Shown piece after piece: positions 56,592-63,117 of a DNA stretch of 64,000 nucleotides. The stretch's first letter is position 1. The number at the start of each line of letters is the position of its first letter. The notes under the pieces were generated by a model. That model saw only the letters and a list, made by a program, of their open reading frames with translations, did no database searches and was not told the DNA's origin. Origin of the DNA: Marinicella marina (GTDB lineage Bacteria; Pseudomonadota; Gammaproteobacteria; Xanthomonadales; Marinicellaceae). Location: contig NZ_JASJNC010000004.1 of the NCBI RefSeq assembly GCF_030065545.1, positions 186,001 through 250,000 on the forward strand. Direction: 5' to 3'. The position numbers and the translations under genes were made by a program.

Positions 56592-56621
56592 CAGCAGAGC
56601 CAGAATCAACTGGCCCTGCTG
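56592..56621 (-). other. Intercistronic hairpin between flotillin and ATPase genes
   Basis: CAGCAG/CTGCTG (6 bp), one A-C mismatch, then GCCAG/CTGGC (5 bp) around a 6-nt AATCAA loop. It lies in the 83-bp gap between the yqiK-like stop and the ATPase start. No U-run follows on the minus strand, so it probably does not terminate. It could protect the upstream mRNA or set different levels for the two genes. Confidence 0.5.
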
Positions 56622-56634
56622 GTATGCATCAACT

Positions 56635-58638
56635 TTAACTTTCGGTGTCTTGCTCATCGTTGCGAGACAATTTCTTGATCATTTGAGTGATGGTGTCTTT
56701 ATCAAAACTCTTACCGTTACCCAAACTCATGACCTTAGCCACCGCAGCTTGTAAGATGTCGCTTTTACCAATGGCACCATCTACCGCTTTACCCACTGCC
56801 AACGAACTCATGAACTTCTCTAAGAAGTCACCATTGCCACCGACAATATCGATATTCGCTTCTTTTAAAGCCTCTGCCAGTACTTTGGCTTGGGTTTCAG
56901 CAATACCCGTATTGGCCTCAATCGCTTTCATGTTCTCAACATGCGACATGTCTAAGCCCATGCGAAACTCCTCATGTTCTCTGACCGTCTCATCCATGGT
57001 CGCCAGCGCCGCAAACTTCTCTTTCAAACCTCGTGCTTCTGCCGCATAGCGTTCTTCGATGGCTTGTGCTTCAGCCACTTTAATCTTCACTGCGACCATG
57101 GCTTGTTGTTCTTCACCTTGAGCATCCGCTTCTTTCACCCGCACATTGGCCATGCCTATATCCTCAGCACCGACCGCCTCTGCTTTGAATTTCTCTGCCA
57201 TCACAGCCGCTTCTGCCTCACCTTGTTTCTGATGAGCGGCGGCTTTGGCTTCTATGACTTTGGCTTCTGCCAAACCAGTGGCAGCCGCTTCCTCACGCAC
57301 ACCTTCAGCCAATCTGATTTTGGCATCGGCTTCTTTGGCTGCTGATTCACGTGCCGCCTCAGCCAGAGTGATGCGCTCACTGGCACGGTGTTTGGCTGTG
57401 GTTTCTTGTGCTTCGGCCGCTTTGATTTCCTTGATTAAATCTTGTTCTGCCAAAGCTTCAGCTGCAATCACCTGAGCTTGTTTGTTGCGTTTGGCTTCTT
57501 CCACCACCCGCAGTTCATTGATTTTTTCTTCTTGCTCAGCCACTGTTTTTTCTACCGCTATGCGTTCACGCACCACATCTGCAATGTTTTTCTTTTCAAC
57601 CTCAAGGTCTTTTTCTTTGTTGATTTCTTGCAGCGCCACTTCACGTTCACGGCCAACAATTTCTAACTGTCTAACCTTAGTGACTTTTTCTTCTTCGATT
57701 GCCACCGCACGCATGCGGTTATTGGCCGCCACTTCAACTTCTCGCTGTTTGTTTTCTTCCAGTACCATCAGTTCTTGATCGGTAGCAATCCTGGCTGTTT
57801 CTGCTTTCAGGCGTTCTTCACTTTCAATTTTTTCTTTTTCAGCTTCCTCGCGGGCTTTGACCGAAGCAATTTCGCGCATCTGCCTGGCCTCTGCATCGGC
57901 TTCAATGCGTTCCAACTCTAAAATTCGCTCCCTGGCTTCAACATCCCTTTTCTTGATTTTGGTTTCCTCTTCACGCTCAAACTCATTGGTGAGGATTTTT
58001 TGTTTCGCCGTTAACTCAGTGATTTTACGAATACCCTGGGCATCCAAGATGTTGTTCTCATCCAAAGACGAAATCGGCGTTTGCTCCAAATAGTCAATCG
58101 CCGCATCTTCCAACACATAACCATTCAAGTCTTTACCAATGACCATGATGATTTCATCCCTGAAGCGATCACGTTCTTCATACAACTCCTCAAACTCAAG
58201 TTTTTTACCCACAGTTTTTAAAGCTTCTGAGAACTTGGCACTGAATAACTCTTCTATGGTGGCTTGTTTAGATGCCCGCTCACAACCAATCGCTTGTGCC
58301 ACTTTCAGTACGTCTTCTTTGGTTTTATTAACTCGAACAAAGAAGGTTACCTTGATATCCGCCCTGATGTTGTCCTTACAAATCAATCCATCTTGAGCCC
58401 GACGATCAATCTCAATGGTCTTGAGTGATATGTTCATGAATTCCTTTTTATGAATAACTGGCCACACGGTGCGACCCGTAAAGGTCACTTCCGGTGTTTC
58501 TTTCATGGTGTTCACAATCATGGCCTGACCCTGCTCTACCTTTTGGTAGAACTTCATCACAATCAGGGCCAACCCGATGAGTGCCAACACCACCACCCCA
58601 GCATAGGTGGCTATGGCTATTAATAAGTCGCTATTCAT
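56635..58638 (-). CDS. yqiK: YqiK-type flotillin (SPFH) protein
   Basis: A 667-residue flotillin. One N-terminal membrane helix (about 7-29: IATYAGVVVLALIGLALIV) is followed by an SPFH domain (about 40-200: VEQGQAMIVNTMKETPEVTF, INISLKT-like segment, DIKVTFFVRVNKT, EELFSAKFSEALKTVG). A very long Ala/Glu/Lys coiled coil (about 220-570) carries many AEAQ/EAEAK-type repeats, and a globular tail ends the protein. Flotillins form membrane microdomain scaffolds. The domain order matches E. coli YqiK. AAAGGAG lies 9 nt before the ATG. A YqiJ-like gene precedes it by 96 bp, the same gene order as yqiJK of E. coli. Confidence 0.9.
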   Translation of the reverse strand: MNSDLLIAIATYAGVVVLALIGLALIVMKFYQKVEQGQAMIVNTMKETPEVTFTGRTVWPVIHKKEFMNISLKTIEIDRRAQDGLICKDNIRADIKVTFFVRVNKTKEDVLKVAQAIGCERASKQATIEELFSAKFSEALKTVGKKLEFEELYEERDRFRDEIIMVIGKDLNGYVLEDAAIDYLEQTPISSLDENNILDAQGIRKITELTAKQKILTNEFEREEETKIKKRDVEARERILELERIEADAEARQMREIASVKAREEAEKEKIESEERLKAETARIATDQELMVLEENKQREVEVAANNRMRAVAIEEEKVTKVRQLEIVGREREVALQEINKEKDLEVEKKNIADVVRERIAVEKTVAEQEEKINELRVVEEAKRNKQAQVIAAEALAEQDLIKEIKAAEAQETTAKHRASERITLAEAARESAAKEADAKIRLAEGVREEAAATGLAEAKVIEAKAAAHQKQGEAEAAVMAEKFKAEAVGAEDIGMANVRVKEADAQGEEQQAMVAVKIKVAEAQAIEERYAAEARGLKEKFAALATMDETVREHEEFRMGLDMSHVENMKAIEANTGIAETQAKVLAEALKEANIDIVGGNGDFLEKFMSSLAVGKAVDGAIGKSDILQAAVAKVMSLGNGKSFDKDTITQMIKKLSRNDEQDTES

Positions 58639-58734
58639 TGTTTATTTCTCCTTTATCAGTCTTTGCTATATTGTCCACAACCGAAGTTGTTACTTGTTGT
58701 TTCATGGTTTGTGTTTAAGACAGACCATTTATTT

Positions 58735-59433
58735 TTAATTTAATTCTTCTGCTTTGATGACCCAGTAACTGCCGTCTTCTTCATCGTATGATTTCAGTAT
58801 GACCAAATCACCTTTGGTGATGTTATCAGACACTTTGGCTCTGACATCAAACAGCATCCCTGCGCCACCATCTTGGTACTCTGCTTGGCCGAAGCTCTCA
58901 GTGACAGAGCCCGTTTTAACCAAACACTCACTGCCTATGAAAGAAACCTTGTTTCTGGCCGTGTACGACACAAAAGCACTTTTCAGAGGCCTGATGAATT
59001 GTGCCGTGACTGGTATGGCCAAAGCAAAACTGACCAATAACAAAGCCGCACCAACCAACCACTGTAACAGCGCCAAAGGAATCAGTGGCATAACCACTGA
59101 TGCCAAAATGTAACTGATCAACCAAGCCGAAGCCACCAAAATCGAGACCACCACAGTCACAGGCACACCAGTCAGACCCCATTTCAACATAAAGCCGGTA
59201 ATCCCTCTGAGACTTTCAGGGTCAAAATCAGGATCTACCGTAGCACCTACATCGGCATCTACATCAAGCTCAATATCTGCGTCAACATCAACATCAAGAT
59301 CGAAGTCAGCATCAAACATATCAATATCAACCGCACCTAACATCGCCAATAACCAGTAAACAATGATGATTGCCAGTAAAAAGGTAAACACAATCACAGG
59401 AAAACTCGTTATGTTTGTTAAAAAAATTTCCAT
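58735..59433 (-). CDS. yqiJ: YqiJ-like OB-fold membrane protein with Asp-rich loop
   Basis: A 232-residue protein of the YqiJ (NfeD-related) type. An N-terminal membrane helix (about 8-30) is followed by an extreme acidic loop (about 32-73) with roughly one Asp in every two residues (blocks such as DADFDLDVDVDADIEL). Two or three membrane helices follow (about 80-145), then an OB-fold (about 155-232: VSFIGSECLVKTGSVT, DVRAKVSDNITKGDLVILKS, WVIKAEEL). NfeD-like OB domains pair with SPFH proteins. The frame begins at a GTG (59436), but the ATG at 59433 has a GAGGAG at 5 nt and overlaps the previous stop by 1 nt. The acidic loop might bind calcium or a basic partner. Confidence 0.82.
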   Translation of the reverse strand: MEIFLTNITSFPVIVFTFLLAIIIVYWLLAMLGAVDIDMFDADFDLDVDVDADIELDVDADVGATVDPDFDPESLRGITGFMLKWGLTGVPVTVVVSILVASAWLISYILASVVMPLIPLALLQWLVGAALLLVSFALAIPVTAQFIRPLKSAFVSYTARNKVSFIGSECLVKTGSVTESFGQAEYQDGGAGMLFDVRAKVSDNITKGDLVILKSYDEEDGSYWVIKAEELN

Positions 59434-59774
59434 CACAGCTCCTCATCAATATTTTTGACGTGCTCAATCAGTTTTTCTGCAGCTCGCCTTTTGACCTCAA
59501 CAGGGTCATTGGTTTCTAATTCATACGCTTCGGCTAAAAAAGCCATGTCATCATCAGACAGTGAGATTGATAGACGCAGTCGTTTTGGTTTTCGCGACAC
59601 ACTCAGACCCAGAATTTGTCTGATTCTGTCAGACGGGTTGATGCTTCTGTCTAAAGCTTCTTTTCTGATCACATATTGGATTTTCTCACCCACATCGAAA
59701 GCCACCTGGGTGGCCTTCACCGCTTTCTTCTCCTTGGCCCATTTATTCAAGATTTGTTGTTTCTTATCAGTCAT
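59433..59774 (-). CDS. Small basic protein with ribbon-helix-helix-like profile
   Basis: A 113-residue protein. The first 60 residues are helical and Lys/Arg-rich (ILNKWAKEKKAVKATQ, IRQILGL). The C-terminal half reads like a ribbon-helix-helix: a strand (KRLRLSISLS), helix A (DDDMAFLAEAYEL), a turn, and helix B (VEVKRRAAEKLIEHV). If so it could bind DNA and be the regulator of this locus, but it could also be a structural adaptor of the flotillin complex. The gene is preceded by a 131-bp gap, in which a 13-bp sequence is repeated in tandem 12 nt from the ATG. It overlaps the YqiJ-like gene start. No family is recognised with confidence. Confidence 0.7.
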   Translation of the reverse strand: MTDKKQQILNKWAKEKKAVKATQVAFDVGEKIQYVIRKEALDRSINPSDRIRQILGLSVSRKPKRLRLSISLSDDDMAFLAEAYELETNDPVEVKRRAAEKLIEHVKNIDEEL

Positions 59775-59785
59775 GCAGCCAATAT

Positions 59786-59811
59786 TTCCCTGTCAACAAT
59801 CCCTGTCGACA
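59786..59811 (-). repeat. Tandem 13-bp direct repeat upstream of the RHH-like gene
   Basis: On the minus strand TGTCGACAGGGAT is followed directly by TGTTGACAGGGAA: two copies differing at two positions. The repeat sits 12-37 nt before the ATG of the RHH-like gene. Ribbon-helix-helix repressors often bind tandem direct repeats, so it is a possible operator, although TTGACA within the second copy could also be part of a promoter. Confidence 0.4.
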
Positions 59812-59905
59812 CATCAACTGCATGGTCCTTAGCCTGATAATAAATTTGATTCATGGGTTTCATTCATTCAACTCAAAAATAAGCATTAATAAAAGTTGCA
59901 ACAGA

Positions 59906-60616
59906 TCATTCCTTGTCAATGATCCTTTTCAACACATCTGCTGCATCTTCCGTGACTTGTTCAGAAACTTCATTCTGATGTTTTTCGGTCAACACTGGCT
60001 TGCGCTCATTAACCATTGCATCATCCACTTCATATTGTTCATCAAGGCTTTGCTGTTTTCTGCGTATCCTTTCCAAGGATCGTTTGGCAGATAACATTTT
60101 GCTGTCGGCTTGGTTGAAGTTTTTGGTAATGACTTCAGTCGCCTTTTGGATGTCCGCAGTGGTTTGTACCATTGCCACCTGCCGTTCCAGTTCTTTCAAT
60201 GAACGTTCGGCATTTTCCATTTGTCGAGTCAAATGACCTAAGTGCAGTTCATGTGACTTGAGTATGCCCGCCTCGGCTGCCAGGTCTTGTTCCAGTTCAA
60301 CCATTTCAGTGGCCAAATCAAAAGCCAATATTTCATCATTTTGACTCAAAGCCTTAATGATGCGCTGCTCATGCTCATCAACTTGCGACTTCATCAACTT
60401 AACTTTTCTAGAGCATTGTGATTCTTTGGCCAATGCGTCGCTGATGGCATGTTTGGCACTGCTTAAATTAACTTTGGCCACTTCAATTTGTTTTTCGTAT
60501 ATTTTATTACCAGTTGAATCCATAACCGCTTCACTCAATGCCCTGGAATCATCTCTGATGACTTGAATGATCTTATCTAAGATGTTCATTCCTGCACGTT
60601 TCTTATCACCACTCAT
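59906..60616 (-). CDS. PspA/IM30 family protein, YjfJ type
   Basis: A 236-residue helical protein of the PspA/IM30/ESCRT-III superfamily: almost wholly coiled coil, with an N-terminal amphipathic-looking segment (MNILDKIIQVIRDD), the long helices at about 35-190 (AKHAISDALAKESQCSRKVKLM, LAFDLATEMVELEQDLAAEAGIL), and a tail that ends in KRIIDKE. The match is to E. coli YjfJ rather than to PspA itself. PspA-type proteins polymerise on damaged membranes. The ATG overlaps the YjfI stop (ATGA), so the two are coupled as in the E. coli yjfIJ order. Confidence 0.85.
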   Translation of the reverse strand: MSGDKKRAGMNILDKIIQVIRDDSRALSEAVMDSTGNKIYEKQIEVAKVNLSSAKHAISDALAKESQCSRKVKLMKSQVDEHEQRIIKALSQNDEILAFDLATEMVELEQDLAAEAGILKSHELHLGHLTRQMENAERSLKELERQVAMVQTTADIQKATEVITKNFNQADSKMLSAKRSLERIRRKQQSLDEQYEVDDAMVNERKPVLTEKHQNEVSEQVTEDAADVLKRIIDKE

Positions 60617-61020
60617 TTTAAGAAGTCCTCCATGGCCGATACCACATCAACAGCGTTTTCGTTCAACATCACCACCTCTTCCACCACTTTATCTAACTCA
60701 GAACTGACCGATAAAGCACCGAAAAGCACATACCGATCGCCTACCCTGGCGTAAGATGACAATGGTATTGAAATGCTGGTATCAAGCATCATTTCTAACA
60801 TCTCAGTGCGCCTGTCTGCTCTGATTTCATCCTCGGTCCATAAATAGATGATACAAATGATTTGAAATTGAGTTTGCGTAATAAACACCGGAAAACCATC
60901 AAACCCATTGATCTCAACCTGTAACACTTCTACTTCCCCAGTGATTCTTTGGCAATCAAAAGTAAAGCCTTCCGTGGTTCTGTGTTGAGATAATTTAATG
61001 GCAAAATCCTCTGTGTTCAT
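60613..61020 (-). CDS. yjfI: YjfI (DUF2170) family protein
   Basis: A 135-residue protein of the DUF2170 family (YjfI in E. coli): VEVLQVEINGFDGFPVFI, FQIICIIYLWTEDEI, LLDTSISIPLSSYA-like segment and VLFGALSVSSELDKVVEEVVML. DUF2170 proteins nearly always accompany YjfJ/PspA homologues and are thought to assist in membrane stress. Good ribosome-binding site (AAGGAG) 10 nt before the ATG. It is the first gene of the operon driven by the palindrome-flanked promoter at 61056-61088; it is coupled to the PspA homologue through the ATGA overlap. Confidence 0.88.
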   Translation of the reverse strand: MNTEDFAIKLSQHRTTEGFTFDCQRITGEVEVLQVEINGFDGFPVFITQTQFQIICIIYLWTEDEIRADRRTEMLEMMLDTSISIPLSSYARVGDRYVLFGALSVSSELDKVVEEVVMLNENAVDVVSAMEDFLK

Positions 61021-61055
61021 ATCGTTTTTCTCTCCTTCATCTGCTCAATGCATGA

Positions 61056-61088
61056 TGACATAATATGTCACAATGACATAATATGTCA
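61056..61088 (-). promoter_or_regulatory. Promoter with twin 15-bp palindromic operators
   Basis: The sequence TGACATAATATGTCA occurs twice (61056-61070 and 61074-61088). Each copy is a perfect 7-bp inverted repeat around one central base, and the centres are 18 bp apart. Read on the minus strand, the distal copy supplies a consensus -35 (TTGACA, 61087-61082) and the proximal copy a -10 (TATTAT, 61065-61060) with an 18-bp spacer. The start would be about 33 nt before the yjfI ATG. A protein bound to both sites would block polymerase, so a repressor operator is the simplest reading. The protein is not known. Confidence 0.75.
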
Positions 61089-61219
61089 ATGTGCATGAAG
61101 TCACATATGAACTGTATTTGACATCTAGGCAGGTATGAAAATGAATTAAATAAGGGGCTTATATGATTGTAAAACTTAACAATAAATAAAAAAATTACCC
61201 GAAAAGTAAGTGGCTGAAA

Positions 61220-62206
61220 TTAATTTTGATTATTTTCTGGTTCAATTTCATGCAGCGCTGCGCTTGAGTCATCACTGACCTGCTGCATGTGTTCAAGGGT
61301 CTGATCAATCAATACTTTGGCTTGTTCTAATTTGGCCGTATCGATTCTGAAGTGCTCGGCATGCTTTTGCTGGCGTTGATTGTTGTTGGCCATCGCCACA
61401 CCAGCTGCCACATCCAGAGCGGCTGTGGTGGTCATCACCGTTTGGTCAATATCACGGATCAAGCTTTGGTTTTGTTTGATGATCAATTCTACGGTCATCA
61501 TCGCTTGTCTGGCGATCAAGGATTGTTGTTGTAGGTCGATCAAGCGTTGTTGCACTGGGCCAAGTAATTCATCATCAATGACCGCTAAGTGATGGGCACT
61601 GATTGTTAAGGTATCTGCGCTGCGTAGTTTGAGTTGTTGTTCGAAGACAGTCACGAAATCAAAGCTTTGGGTCAGTTTTTGCAAACCCGCCATCAACGCT
61701 TCATGATCGCCGTTGAGAATCTGATTGTCGCGCATCAACTGCCGCTTTTCAGCATTTAACTGTTCCACCAATCCAACCATCACTTTGCGTTTTTCCGGGA
61801 AATTATCCAACCACATTTGATAAGCTGATTCTCGCCAAGAAAACAACAACAAAAAACGTTCCCTCCAGCTCAATCTGCGTTGAGGAGGTTGCATGTCAGC
61901 CACCTGTTGCGAAAGTTGAGCCAGTAACTTTGATACCTTACCACCGGCATCGGTATCTGCCATCAATTGTTGCAAAGGATGAATCAAGCGCTTATTCAAC
62001 TGCCAATAAGCCGCCTGCTCCTCTGCCCCCAACTCAAATAAGGCATTCCTGACTTGATCAACCAACTGTAAATCATTGAAATCCATCGCCAGCACCCAAT
62101 CAACCAATTGATCAGCAGCTTTTTCTATGTATGCCTCAGACTCATGACTGATCATTGCATGATCAAGTGTGCTTAATTGTTTAAAAGTTGCCAGTGCAGC
62201 CTTCAT
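61220..62206 (-). CDS. Divergent TelA-like (toxic-anion resistance) protein
   Basis: A 328-residue cytosolic helical protein. The central and C-terminal part resembles TelA/KlaA of tellurite resistance loci: YQMWLDNFPEKRKVMVGLVEQL, the following DNQILNGDHEALMAGL, the LQQQSLIARQAMMTVELI block, and NQSLIRDIDQTVMTTTAAL with ALDVAAGVAMANNN. The N-terminal 110 residues are not recognised. TelA itself is of unknown biochemistry, often found with ter genes. It lies 200 bp upstream of yjfI on the same strand; whether it shares a transcript with the others is unclear because the operator-bearing promoter lies between. The call is by pattern and should be treated as moderate. Confidence 0.65.
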   Translation of the reverse strand: MKAALATFKQLSTLDHAMISHESEAYIEKAADQLVDWVLAMDFNDLQLVDQVRNALFELGAEEQAAYWQLNKRLIHPLQQLMADTDAGGKVSKLLAQLSQQVADMQPPQRRLSWRERFLLLFSWRESAYQMWLDNFPEKRKVMVGLVEQLNAEKRQLMRDNQILNGDHEALMAGLQKLTQSFDFVTVFEQQLKLRSADTLTISAHHLAVIDDELLGPVQQRLIDLQQQSLIARQAMMTVELIIKQNQSLIRDIDQTVMTTTAALDVAAGVAMANNNQRQQKHAEHFRIDTAKLEQAKVLIDQTLEHMQQVSDDSSAALHEIEPENNQN

Positions 62207-62331
62207 TAAAGATTAACCATCCTGTTGTTTTTTCCTATTATATACATGTATCATTCAAAGACATAAGCCTCAAATAAACAAGGTTTAATTAATCAAGATT
62301 TCTCAGAATAACAATAAACCTACTAAAGCCT

Positions 62332-62742
62332 ATGAAACAATTTCACCTCAGTATCAAAACCCCAGGACGTGGATATTATTTAATCACTGACCAAATCAAT
62401 CGGTGTGTTGAAGAAGCTCTGGCTGGGCTTGATGTGGGTTTGTTGCATGTATTCTTGCAGCATTCATCGGCCAGTCTGACCATCAACGAAAATGCCGATC
62501 CGACGGTACGTGAGGATTTCAAGAACTTTGAGGAAAAGTTGGTACCTAGGAATTTTCCCTATCGGCATAACTATGAGGGTGATGATGACATGCCTGCGCA
62601 CATAAAATCTTCACTGATGGGCTGTCAATTATCCATACCAATCAGCGGTGGACGTTTGGCACTGGGCACTTGGCAGGGAATTTATTTGTGTGAGCACCGC
62701 GATCAACCACATCAAAGAAATATGGTATTAACCATCTATTAA
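62332..62742 (+). CDS. yjbQ: YjbQ (UPF0047) family protein
   Basis: A 136-residue protein of the YjbQ/UPF0047 family, some members of which have thiamine-phosphate synthase activity. Motifs: GLLHVFLQHSSASLTINENADPTVREDF, NYEGDDDMPAHIKSSLMG, and GRLALGTWQGIYLCEHRD with the conserved His/Glu residues. The length fits the family (about 138). It is divergent from the TelA-like gene with 125 bp between them, so its promoter lies there. The true cellular role is not settled in the literature as I know it. Confidence 0.92.
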   Translation: MKQFHLSIKTPGRGYYLITDQINRCVEEALAGLDVGLLHVFLQHSSASLTINENADPTVREDFKNFEEKLVPRNFPYRHNYEGDDDMPAHIKSSLMGCQLSIPISGGRLALGTWQGIYLCEHRDQPHQRNMVLTIY

Positions 62743-62743
62743 A

Positions 62744-62771
62744 CTGCAACCAGTTGGCTGCAACCAGTTGG
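62744..62771 (+). repeat. Tandem 14-bp duplication after yjbQ
   Basis: CTGCAACCAGTTGG occurs twice, back to back, starting two bases after the yjbQ stop. It looks like a small replication-slippage duplication. No hairpin or known site is formed. Confidence 0.7.
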
Positions 62772-62777
62772 CAGAAA

Positions 62778-62918
62778 TCAATTGGGGGATGACACCTGAT
62801 TTGAGGTGTTTTTATCAGTGCTTCCAGTCTCTAACGTGCTGACGGCATAGCTTGCAGCAATTACCACAATTACCGCAAATACAATGTATCTTTTATAACC
62901 TTTGAATTGTCTGATCAT
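62778..62918 (-). CDS. Possible 46-aa single-pass membrane protein
   Basis: A short frame with an ATG at 62918 and a TGA at 62778. The product starts with a basic stretch (MIRQFKGYKRY), continues with one hydrophobic helix (IVFAVIVVIAASYAV), and ends in a polar Ser/Thr/Asn tail: the usual form of a small inner-membrane protein. No Shine-Dalgarno sequence is obvious, so it may be spurious. It lies alone in a 375-bp gap. Confidence 0.4.
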   Translation of the reverse strand: MIRQFKGYKRYIVFAVIVVIAASYAVSTLETGSTDKNTSNQVSSPN

Positions 62919-63117
62919 ATTTGTTTTTTACAGTCTTAAAAAATTAATTAATAATCTCAATAAACATGTTTAAAATAAACCTAGTTTCATGAAGGCATTG
63001 TGAATCAATTGTTAACACGGTCTGAACCAACTGGTATCAACGATTGTTACCATTGGCGCATAAAAAGTCTTAAGTTAACAACACTCAAACACAACAACAG
63101 AACTTAAATTAGGGATT

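Larger units (their letters stand above)
62743..63117. other. Intergenic region between yjbQ and the patatin gene
   Basis: This 375-bp stretch contains a tandem 14-bp repeat right after the yjbQ stop and one credible small reading frame on the minus strand (62778-62918, listed separately). The remaining 200 bp before the patatin gene is AT-rich and presumably carries its promoter; no clear -10/-35 pair or hairpin stands out. Confidence 0.5.

Noticed and set aside
62744-62771. Tandem 14-bp repeat as a CRISPR or attachment site
   Set aside because: Only two adjacent copies with no spacers, no integrase and no tRNA gene nearby.
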